Below are positions 44,966-52,841 of a stretch of DNA of 64,000 nucleotides, in pieces (within the stretch, counting starts at the first letter, position 1; every line of letters begins with the position of its first letter). The notes below the pieces were generated by a model, which worked only from the letters and a program-made list of their open reading frames with translations, searched no databases and was not told the origin of the DNA. Source of the DNA: Gemmatimonadales bacterium (lineage in GTDB: Bacteria; Gemmatimonadota; Gemmatimonadetes; Gemmatimonadales; GWC2-71-9); contig JAWKQM010000011.1 in assembly GCA_041390145.1 (NCBI GenBank), forward strand, positions 83,986 through 147,985, given 5' to 3'. The position numbers were made by a program, and so were the translations under genes.

Positions 44966-45316
44966 GTGGCCCACCCACCGATGACCCTCCTCAAGGGCAC
45001 GCTCGACGTCCTGATCCTCAAGACCCTCGGCTGGGGCCCCAGCCATGGGTACGCCATCTCACGCTGGATCCAGCAGTGCACCGGTGATGAGCTCCACATC
45101 GAGGAGGGGGCGCTCTACCCCGCGCTCCGCCGGCTGGAGGAGAAGGGGCTGCTCGAGTCCGCCTGGCAGACCACCGCGACCGGGCGCGAGGCGAAGGTGT
45201 ATACGCTGACCGCGAGCGGGCGCCAGCAACTCAAGGCGGAGGTGACCGCCTGGAGCCGATACGTATCGGCCATGACCCGGGCCCTCGAGGCGCGCCCCAC
45301 CGGGGCGATCGCATGA
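44966..45316 (+). CDS. PadR-family transcriptional regulator
   Basis: The 116-residue protein is a winged-helix PadR repressor: LLKGTLDVLILKTLGWGPSH near the start, the recognition region and GALYPALRRLEEKGLLES, followed by a C-terminal dimer helix. It overlaps the permease gene by 4 bp (ATGA), the typical PadR-ADOP pairing. It probably represses its own operon and responds to a small hydrophobic ligand carried by the transporter; the ligand is unknown. Confidence 0.93.
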   Translation: MAHPPMTLLKGTLDVLILKTLGWGPSHGYAISRWIQQCTGDELHIEEGALYPALRRLEEKGLLESAWQTTATGREAKVYTLTASGRQQLKAEVTAWSRYVSAMTRALEARPTGAIA

Positions 45317-47967
45317 CACGCCGGAAGCCGTCTGATCCCCTGCCGCTGTCCAACCAGAAGCCGGTGGACGAGGATGTGCGGCGCGAGCTCGCGCAGCATA
45401 TCGAGTTTCGCACGGAAGAATTGATGGCCGAGGGGTGGACCGCCGAGGATGCCCGCGCGGAGGCGCTCCGGGCGTTCGGCGACGTGGCCGCCATTGCCGA
45501 CGAGTGCCGCGAAATCACCGTCCGGGACCGGCGCAGCCGGCGCCGGGACGAGTGGTTCGGCGCCCTGATGCACGACGCGCGCTTTGGGTTCCGCATCCTC
45601 CGCCGGTCGCCCGCCTTCACGCTTGGCGCGGTGCTGACCCTTGCACTCGGCATTGGCGCCAACACCGCCATCTTCTCGGTGGTCAACGGCGTCCTCCTGC
45701 GCCCGCTGCCGTACGACCACCCCGAGCAGCTGGTCCGGGTGTTCGAGACGAGTGAGCGCGGCGGAGCCTCCGACCTCGCCGAACCGAACTTCGACGACTG
45801 GCGCGCGCAGGCGCGGTCGTTCGACGGCATGGCCGCCTACTACACGAGCATCGGCACGCTCCTCGGCGCGGACATCCCCTCGCGGGTCCGCGTCACGGCG
45901 GTGTCGGAGGACTTCTTCCGCGTCATGCGGGTGCAGCCGGTGGTGGGACGCCTCCCGGCACCCGACGAATTCCAGGTCGGGGCGCCTCCCGTCGCGGTGG
46001 TCAGCTACCGGTTCTGGCGGGACCGGCTCGGCGGTACCGACGACCTGGCCAGCCGGCGGCTCCGCGCCGAATTCGACTTCCAGGTCGTGGGGGTCCTGCC
46101 GCAGGGCTTCGGTTTCCCCGACGAGAGCGACCTCTGGTTCCCGATCAACCTGTGGGGCCGAAACGAGAGCCGTACCGCGCACAACTTCTCCGTCGTGGCG
46201 CGGCTCAGAGCCGGGCTTCGTCCGGTGGATGGCGACCGGGAGCTCGACGCCCTCACCGCGCCGATGCGGGAGCAGTACCTGCCCGACTTCGACGCCGTCG
46301 GGGCCACCTTGGTGCCGCTGCGGGAGCTTGAGGCGGGGCCGCTCAAGGAGCCGCTCTACCTCCTGCTCGGCGCCTCGGGACTGCTCCTGCTCGCGGCGTG
46401 CACCAACCTGGCCAGCAGCATGCTGGTGCGCGGGTCGGCGCGCGCGCACGAACTGGCCATCCGCGCCGCCATCGGGGCCGGCCGCGGCCGCCTGATCCGA
46501 CAGGTCTTTACCGAGAGCATGCTGATTGCGCTCCTCGGGTGCGCAGCGGGTCTCGTCGTTGCCCAGGTGGTGCAGCGTGGCCTCCTCCTGCTGGCGCCCG
46601 CCGGGATGGTGCCCATCGAGGGGGCGCCGTTCGACCTGCGCGTGCTCGGGTTCTCGCTGCTGCTCACGCTGCTGACGGCGGTGCTGTTCGGCTTGTGCCC
46701 GGCCATGCGGATGTCGGGGGTACGGCCGGCCACGGCCATGCGCGAAGGCACCCGGCACAGCGGTTCACGGAAGAGCCGGCGGCTCTGGTCCACGCTGGTG
46801 GCCGTGGAAGTGGCGCTGGCCGTGATGCTGCTCTGCGGCTCGGGGCTCCTGCTCCGATCCTTCGCCGCCATCACCCGCATCGACCCCGGGTTCCGCGCCG
46901 AGGGGGTCATCACCGCGCTCCTCGACCTGCCGGACGCCGGCTATCCGGATGTGCAGCAGGCGGTGGCCTTTCACGATCGACTGCTCGCGGCGCTGGCGGA
47001 TGCACCGGGGGTGGTGGCGGCCGGCGTGACCAACCGATTGCCACTCGAGGGAAATCAGCCGAGCGGCGCCATCCAGGTGGAGGGGAAGCCGACGCTGCCG
47101 GCGGGGCCCTTTACCGGCTACGCCATCTACCGGACCGCCAGCCCCAGATACTTCGAGGCGATGGGCATTCCCCTGCTCGCCGGACGGCCCTTCAACGACC
47201 GGGACCGGGCTGGTGCCCCGCGGGTGGTGATTGTCACCAAGGGACTGGCCGAGCGCGAGTGGCCCGGCGAGGATCCCATCGGCAAGCACTTCCGGGTGTA
47301 CGGGATGGATGGGGGAGAGGAGCCCTACGGGACGGTGATTGGCGTGGTCGCCGACATTCCACATGGCGCCCTCACCGGCGAGCGACGCGAGGCCTACTGG
47401 TATCCCTATTCGCAGAACCCCTACCGCACGCGCTCCATGAAACTGGTGGTGCGCACGGCGGGGGACCCCGCCGCGCTGGCGCCGATGCTGGCCAAGGTGG
47501 TACACGACATCGACCCGACGCTGCCGCTGGAGTTCCGCACCATGCAGGAACGGCTGGCGTCCACGATTGCCGACCGGCGCTTCACCATGGTGGTGCTGGC
47601 TTCCTTCGCCGTCGTGGCGCTCCTGCTGGCGGCGCTCGGAATCTACGGCGTGGTGTCGTACACGGTGGCCCAGCGGACCCGCGAAATCGGGATTCGCATT
47701 GCCCTCGGCGCCGAGCCGTCGCGCGTGCAGCGCCTGGTGCAGGGAGGCGCCATGGCGGTCATCGGCATCGGTATCGTCGTGGGCGGGGTTGGCGCCGTGG
47801 CGGGCACCCGCCTGATGCGGGCGCTGCTCTACGGCGTGGAGCCGGGGGACGCGGCGACGTTCGGGTTCGCCGTCGGACTGCTGCTGCTGGTGGGGTTCCT
47901 GGCCAGCTGGTGGCCGGCCAGGCGGAGTGCGGGGATCGATCCCGCCGTCGCGATCCGTGCGGAGTAG
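45313..47967 (+). CDS. PadR-linked MacB/FtsX-type permease (ADOP family) with N-terminal prefix domain
   Basis: The 884-residue permease carries an extra N-terminal soluble prefix of about 80 residues (DVRRELAQHIEFRTEELMAE and AFGDVAAIADECRE), seen in PadR-associated members. The usual double MacB/FtsX body follows. The ends are intact (WWPARRSAGIDPAVAIRAE). No ATPase gene is adjacent, so it must share one from elsewhere or act as an orphan permease. Confidence 0.92.
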   Translation: MTRRKPSDPLPLSNQKPVDEDVRRELAQHIEFRTEELMAEGWTAEDARAEALRAFGDVAAIADECREITVRDRRSRRRDEWFGALMHDARFGFRILRRSPAFTLGAVLTLALGIGANTAIFSVVNGVLLRPLPYDHPEQLVRVFETSERGGASDLAEPNFDDWRAQARSFDGMAAYYTSIGTLLGADIPSRVRVTAVSEDFFRVMRVQPVVGRLPAPDEFQVGAPPVAVVSYRFWRDRLGGTDDLASRRLRAEFDFQVVGVLPQGFGFPDESDLWFPINLWGRNESRTAHNFSVVARLRAGLRPVDGDRELDALTAPMREQYLPDFDAVGATLVPLRELEAGPLKEPLYLLLGASGLLLLAACTNLASSMLVRGSARAHELAIRAAIGAGRGRLIRQVFTESMLIALLGCAAGLVVAQVVQRGLLLLAPAGMVPIEGAPFDLRVLGFSLLLTLLTAVLFGLCPAMRMSGVRPATAMREGTRHSGSRKSRRLWSTLVAVEVALAVMLLCGSGLLLRSFAAITRIDPGFRAEGVITALLDLPDAGYPDVQQAVAFHDRLLAALADAPGVVAAGVTNRLPLEGNQPSGAIQVEGKPTLPAGPFTGYAIYRTASPRYFEAMGIPLLAGRPFNDRDRAGAPRVVIVTKGLAEREWPGEDPIGKHFRVYGMDGGEEPYGTVIGVVADIPHGALTGERREAYWYPYSQNPYRTRSMKLVVRTAGDPAALAPMLAKVVHDIDPTLPLEFRTMQERLASTIADRRFTMVVLASFAVVALLLAALGIYGVVSYTVAQRTREIGIRIALGAEPSRVQRLVQGGAMAVIGIGIVVGGVGAVAGTRLMRALLYGVEPGDAATFGFAVGLLLLVGFLASWWPARRSAGIDPAVAIRAE

Positions 47968-48009
47968 GGCGAGCCTACTCCGCTGGATCGGACCGCACGA
48001 GCGTGTTGC

Positions 48010-49515
48010 CTACTTCGCCAACTCGATGTTGCCTGGCCGCCAGGTCTTGTTGATCCACGGCTCCAGCGGACCATACATGCGCAGGATCGCGAACCAGCTC
48101 TTGCCGGGGTTGGTGGCCAGCCAGTTGCCGGCCTCTCCCGCCGGGGCTTTCGGCGCGAAGTAGAGGTCGTACGAACCGTCGGCGTTCTTCTTGATGCCCT
48201 TGGACTGGCTGCCGACGGTCGGGAAGAGCTGACTGGTCTGCAGCTGGGTGCGGGTCTGGGTGTCGTAGAGCGTGACGGCCCAGAAGTCGTTGACAGGGAC
48301 GTTGGGCGGCAGGTGCAGCCGGTAGGTCTTGGAACCGTCGAATGGCTGCTTGTCGGCATCCAGAAAGGCCAGGGCGTAATCGGAGCCGGCTCCCGGAATC
48401 GTCAGCGCCATGGCCGGTGTTACCCCGCCGGCGTTGTAGTAGAAGAGCACCCGCGCATCGAGGCCCATGGCGCCGTCGGCCTCAAACGAGGTGTTCTTGT
48501 TTGCGTATCCCATGACCCAGTTGAGGTCGGTGCCGGGGTAGATGTACACCCCGCCGATCCGGGGGTCGTACGTGATGGAGCGACCGGCGGCGTTGCCGAG
48601 CGTGGCCGCCTCCGTCAGCAGGTTCTTCATCCGGGCATCGGGACTGAACGGCTGGCCCTTGACGATGCCGATGGCGGCCAGGTAGCCGCGCACCTCTGGC
48701 CCGATGGCGTCGATCGGCTCTTCCTGCACGATGGTATTGAGAAGCTCGAAGTAGGAGAAATCGCTCGGGAAGATGGTGGTGAATGTCCTGCCCGACATGT
48801 TGATGAACTCTGTCGGCGCGGGATTGGCCGCATCCTTGAGCGGATAGACCCGCAGGCCCTGCTTGAAATTGTCGGCCGCGGCCTTCAGGCCATCCTTGAT
48901 CGAGCCGCGCAGAAAGAGGAAATTCTTGTTGGTCGACGGCTTCAGCAGGAAGTATCCCTCAGGCACGGCGCCGGTGTATCCCGGCGGCAACACGAGGTAC
49001 TTGCCCCCCTTGCCCCTGTCCGGTCCGGCCAAGCCGATGTTCCCGACGAATCGTTGCCAGCCGTCGTCGAGAAAGCCAAGCATGCCCGGCGGAACCTCGA
49101 TGACCGTCGGCCCGTCGTTGGCCAGGTCGGTGCCGGAATAGGCATACATCGTCGACGTATTGGAGGTGATGACCGGGGTCCGGGAGTCCATCAGCTGTTC
49201 CCAGATGGCAATCTTGTTGGGCGCGTCGGCGCCCTGATCGGCAATCGCCGCGAGCACGGCATAGATCGATACTGCGCCGAGGTTGTCGAGGTAGACCCCG
49301 AGGCCGCGCGAGCGGTCGAGATAGTCATAGACCAAGTCGTTCGTCTTGCCAACCGGGACGCCGTCGAAGAACTCGAGTGTGCCGGCCACGGTCTCGACCT
49401 TGTCCGGAATCGATGCCGCCTTCATGTCCTGCTTGTATTTCGCGGTCTCCTGCGCCTGCGCCGTCGCAACATTGAGCATACCGGCGAGCGCGAGCGCGAT
49501 GAGAGGTGCTTTCAT
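48010..49515 (-). CDS. Exported DUF1254/DUF1214 protein
   Basis: The ATG at 49515 begins a clean signal peptide (KAPLIALALAGMLNVATAQAQ), so the longer frame to 49593 is not used; the product is 501 residues. The N-terminal half matches DUF1254 (for example GAVSIYAVLAAIADQGAD) and the C-terminal half DUF1214 (DFWAVTLYD and GNWLATNPGKSWFAILRMYG). Proteins of this build are periplasmic and widespread, but their function is not settled. It converges with the permease gene and stands alone among transporter genes. Confidence 0.88.
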   Translation of the reverse strand: MKAPLIALALAGMLNVATAQAQETAKYKQDMKAASIPDKVETVAGTLEFFDGVPVGKTNDLVYDYLDRSRGLGVYLDNLGAVSIYAVLAAIADQGADAPNKIAIWEQLMDSRTPVITSNTSTMYAYSGTDLANDGPTVIEVPPGMLGFLDDGWQRFVGNIGLAGPDRGKGGKYLVLPPGYTGAVPEGYFLLKPSTNKNFLFLRGSIKDGLKAAADNFKQGLRVYPLKDAANPAPTEFINMSGRTFTTIFPSDFSYFELLNTIVQEEPIDAIGPEVRGYLAAIGIVKGQPFSPDARMKNLLTEAATLGNAAGRSITYDPRIGGVYIYPGTDLNWVMGYANKNTSFEADGAMGLDARVLFYYNAGGVTPAMALTIPGAGSDYALAFLDADKQPFDGSKTYRLHLPPNVPVNDFWAVTLYDTQTRTQLQTSQLFPTVGSQSKGIKKNADGSYDLYFAPKAPAGEAGNWLATNPGKSWFAILRMYGPLEPWINKTWRPGNIELAK

Positions 49516-49680
49516 GAATGGTTGCTCCAGGGGGGGGGATGGGTCGCTGGTCGTCGAAAGTAGGCAGACCTCGAAGTCGTGGCAAGAACGCATGGAGCTT
49601 CGCGTGGTACCGTGGCACTGCCTGCATGTTCCGCAGGCCGCCAGCCCCGGCGCCTGAAACCAGAATCAGGGCATTCCCGT

Positions 49681-49716
49681 ATACCTCAACATTGATGGTA
49701 TAACCTGTTGAGGTAT
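49681..49716. promoter_or_regulatory. Palindromic operator overlapping the PadR gene start
   Basis: Eleven-base arms ATACCTCAACA (49681-49691) and TGTTGAGGTAT (49706-49716) are perfect complements around a 14-bp spacer and end 2 bp before the PadR start codon. A site here would block both promoter and ribosome access. Its length and symmetry fit a PadR dimer-of-dimers operator and point to autorepression. The half site ATACCT(T/C)A also occurs before the PadR gene at 44966. Confidence 0.7.
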
Positions 49717-49718
49717 CT

Positions 49719-50057
49719 ATGTCAGACGAGCTCGACTTGCTGCAGGGAACCCTGGATGTCCTCGTCCTTCGCGCCCTAAGTCATGGTCCCAGGCATGGTT
49801 ACGCGATTGCCCAGTGGATCCAGGACAACTCCGACGGCACCTTCAGAATCCTGGACGGTGCGCTCTACACCTCGCTTCATCGGATGGAGGAAAAGGGGTG
49901 GGCCGATGCGGAGTGGGGCACCTCTGAGCGGGGAAAGCGCGCCCGGTTCTATGAACTCACGCCCGCGGGACGTGCCGAGTTGCAGCTCCGCACCACCCGG
50001 TGGGAGCGGTACGTGAACGCGGTGGCGCATGTGATGGCCGCCCCGGCACGGGCCTGA
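49719..50057 (+). CDS. PadR-family transcriptional regulator
   Basis: The 112-residue PadR protein has the winged-helix core (LLQGTLDVLVLRALSHGPRH; ALYTSLHRMEEKGWADAEW). It starts 2 bp after the palindromic operator and ends 3 bp before the permease gene, making an autoregulated pair. It is clearly a paralogue of the one at 44966. Confidence 0.93.
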   Translation: MSDELDLLQGTLDVLVLRALSHGPRHGYAIAQWIQDNSDGTFRILDGALYTSLHRMEEKGWADAEWGTSERGKRARFYELTPAGRAELQLRTTRWERYVNAVAHVMAAPARA

Positions 50058-50060
50058 CCG

Positions 50061-52757
50061 ATGCCGCGCCCCACGCCGGCCTGGCGCCGCTATCTCCGGT
50101 TCAGCGGTCCCGACATCGCCTCCGACATCGACGAGGAACTCGCCTTCCACTTCGAGGAACGGGTGGAGTCGCTGGTGGCGGAAGGGCTCTCCCTTGCAGA
50201 CGCTCGCGCCAGGGCGTCCTCGGAATTCGGCGACGTCGCCACGACGCGCGGACAGCTCCGCACCATCGACGCGCGGATCCATGAACGTCGCACCTCCAGC
50301 CAGCGCCTCCGAGTCCTGCGGGACGAAATCCGGCTGGCGCTCCGCCGGCTCGCCCGGACGCCGGCCTTCACACTGCCAGCCGTGCTCACGCTCGGCCTGG
50401 GTCTGGCCGCGGCGGCCATCGCCTTCACCCTTCTGCAGGCGGTGTTGCTCCGGCCCTTGCCGTATGCCGAGGCGGAGCAACTGGTGTCGCTCGCCTCGCC
50501 GATGCCCAAGCTGAACAGTGTGTGGGGCATCGCGCGCCACCAGCTTCCCTACTACAAGGAGAATGTGCGCGCCTTCGAGGACATGGCGCTCTACCGGGTC
50601 ACCGCGGTCACGATTGCCGGCGAGGGCTCGTTCCACGCCGAGCGAATCCGGGCCGCAAGTGTCAGCGCGAGCATCTTCTCGACGCTCCGCATCACGCCGG
50701 AACTCGGGCGACTCCTCCGCGCCGAGGACAACCTGCCGCGTCGCGGCACGGTGGTGGTGCTGGGTCACGACTACTGGATGCGCCGCTTCGGCGGCGATCC
50801 ACGCATCATCGGGCGGCTGCTCACCGTGGACGGCACCCCGCGTGAAGTCGTGGGGATCACGCCGGCGGGCGCGTCGCTGCCCGATCAGCGGGTGGATATC
50901 TGGATGCCGGACTACATCGATCCGGCCGCGGCGCCACAGAACAATCATGTGCGAAACGCAGTGGCGCGGCTGCGCTCGGGGTTTACGGCCAGCGACGCCG
51001 AGTCACAGATCGTCCCCCTCGTGACACGCATGGACGAGATCTTCCCCTCGGCCTATCCCAACCACTGGATCCGGGAGTCCGGATTCCGGACCTCGGTGAC
51101 GCCGTTGCGCGACGAGGTGGTCGGGCCGGCGGTGGCCCGGGCGCTCTGGATCCTCTTTGCGGCCGTGTGGCTGGTGCTCGGCGTCGCAGTGGTCAATGTG
51201 GTGAATCTCGTGATGGCGCGGTCGGACTCGCTGCGGCGTGAAATCGCGATGCGAACGGCGCTGGGTGCGTCGCGGTCAGTCCTGGCGGTGCAGTTCGTCA
51301 CCGAGGGACTGGTGCTCACGCTTGTCGCCGCGCTGTTCGCGACGGCCGTGGCGAGCCTGGCGCTCGCCGGACTCCCCGCCGTGGCGGCGGACACGCTTCC
51401 GCGGCTGGCGGAGGTGCATCTCGGATGGGAGACCGTTGCCCTGATCATCGGGGTCGCATCGTTGATCGGCGCGGCGCTGGGCCTCATCCCGCTCGCGCAC
51501 GCGAACGCCAATGCCCTCGTGCTTCGCGAGGGCTCGCGCACGCTCACCTCGTCGCGCGCCCGCACCGCGCTCCGCAGCATCCTCGTCGTCGCGCAGGTGG
51601 CGGTGACGGTTGTCCTGCTGGTGGGGGCGGGGGTGCTCCTGCGGAGCGGCATGCGTCTGCGCGCGGTGGACGCCGGCTTTGAGCCCCGCGGAGTCATCGG
51701 CCTCGACATCTCGCTCTCGCCGGCGGCGTATCGCGGCTACGATGCGCCGGCTGAGCTGTATCGCCGGCTCGCGGAACGCCTCGGCGAGGTACCCGGGGTG
51801 CAATCGGTCGGTCTTGCGGAGGCGCTCCCGCTGTCGGGAGATCAGGGCTGCACCGGAGTCACCGCCGCCCCCGTGGGCGAGCTGCCCGCCCGCGGCCGCT
51901 GTGTGGCGACGATGGCCACGTCGCCCGGCTACTTCGAGACCATGGGCATCGCGGTGCGGGGCCGCACACCCGACTGGGCCGATGCGGCGCAGCACCTTGG
52001 GGGTGTGGTCATCTCGCCGGCGCTGGCGCGGCGCCTCTGGCCCGACGAGGATCCCATCGGACAGCAGATGCGCTGTTGTCGGGACGACGGCCACTGGGAC
52101 CGGGTGGTCGGGGTGACGGGCGAGGTGCACGCGACCTCCCTCGACGCCGCCCCCGATGAGATCGCCTACTTCGCGATCGTGCCGCCGGACAGCGCGCCGA
52201 CCAACAACTGGCCGCTCGACATGCACCTGGTGGTCAAGGCGCCGACGCTGGGTGCCGCCGCCGTGCAGCGCATCGTGGCGGACGCCATGTCCGAGCTCGA
52301 CCCGACGGTCCCCGTCTCGCCGGCCAGGCCGGTGACCGACCTGGTGGCGGAATCGATGGCCCGCCGGACCTTCACGCTGATGCTGATCGGCGCTGCGGCG
52401 CTCATGGCACTGCTGTTGAGCGTGGTCGGTCTCTACGGCGTCATCGCCTATGTCGTGGGGCAGCGGGAACGCGAAATCGGAGTCCGGATGGCAGTGGGCG
52501 CCAGCATCCGTCAGATCGGGGGGCTGATCCTCGGGCAGTCGTTCCGACTGATCGGGGCGGGGGTCGTAATTGGGCTGGCCGGGGCGCTCCTGGGCACGCG
52601 GGTATTGGAGTCGATGCTGTTCGAGGTGAGCCCGACCGATCCGGCGGTGCTGGCCATGGTGGTGGCGCTCGTGGCGGCGCTCGGGCTGGGGGCGAGCGCC
52701 GTGCCCACGGCGCGGGCAATCAGGGTCGACCCGGCCACGACACTCCGGGGAGACTAG
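50061..52757 (+). CDS. PadR-linked MacB/FtsX-type permease (ADOP family) with prefix domain
   Basis: The 898-residue permease has the soluble prefix (DIDEELAFHFEERVESLVAE) and the double permease body. Motifs are more diverged than in its paralogues: AAAIAFTLLQAVLLRPLPYAEA replaces the usual GIGANTAIFS-type segment, and VVNVVNLVMARSDSLRREI replaces IACANVANL. This suggests an old or specialised copy. It ends 84 bp before the next permease, which has its own ECF-type promoter. Confidence 0.91.
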   Translation: MPRPTPAWRRYLRFSGPDIASDIDEELAFHFEERVESLVAEGLSLADARARASSEFGDVATTRGQLRTIDARIHERRTSSQRLRVLRDEIRLALRRLARTPAFTLPAVLTLGLGLAAAAIAFTLLQAVLLRPLPYAEAEQLVSLASPMPKLNSVWGIARHQLPYYKENVRAFEDMALYRVTAVTIAGEGSFHAERIRAASVSASIFSTLRITPELGRLLRAEDNLPRRGTVVVLGHDYWMRRFGGDPRIIGRLLTVDGTPREVVGITPAGASLPDQRVDIWMPDYIDPAAAPQNNHVRNAVARLRSGFTASDAESQIVPLVTRMDEIFPSAYPNHWIRESGFRTSVTPLRDEVVGPAVARALWILFAAVWLVLGVAVVNVVNLVMARSDSLRREIAMRTALGASRSVLAVQFVTEGLVLTLVAALFATAVASLALAGLPAVAADTLPRLAEVHLGWETVALIIGVASLIGAALGLIPLAHANANALVLREGSRTLTSSRARTALRSILVVAQVAVTVVLLVGAGVLLRSGMRLRAVDAGFEPRGVIGLDISLSPAAYRGYDAPAELYRRLAERLGEVPGVQSVGLAEALPLSGDQGCTGVTAAPVGELPARGRCVATMATSPGYFETMGIAVRGRTPDWADAAQHLGGVVISPALARRLWPDEDPIGQQMRCCRDDGHWDRVVGVTGEVHATSLDAAPDEIAYFAIVPPDSAPTNNWPLDMHLVVKAPTLGAAAVQRIVADAMSELDPTVPVSPARPVTDLVAESMARRTFTLMLIGAAALMALLLSVVGLYGVIAYVVGQREREIGVRMAVGASIRQIGGLILGQSFRLIGAGVVIGLAGALLGTRVLESMLFEVSPTDPAVLAMVVALVAALGLGASAVPTARAIRVDPATTLRGD

Positions 52758-52784
52758 CGGGCCGACGGGGGGACGTCCAGTTTT

Positions 52785-52812
52785 GCAACCTTTTGGGGAC
52801 CTCATTCGTCTA
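52785..52812 (+). promoter_or_regulatory. ECF (RpoE-like) promoter before the permease-kinase pair
   Basis: GCAACC (52785-52790), 16 bp of spacer beginning TTTTGGGGAC, and CGTCTA (52807-52812) repeat the layout at 44886. The permease start codon (TTG) lies 30 bp downstream with AAGGA in between. The same sigma factor should read both promoters. Confidence 0.7.
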
Positions 52813-52841
52813 ATAGAACTGACCCCATAAAGGACACCCCC

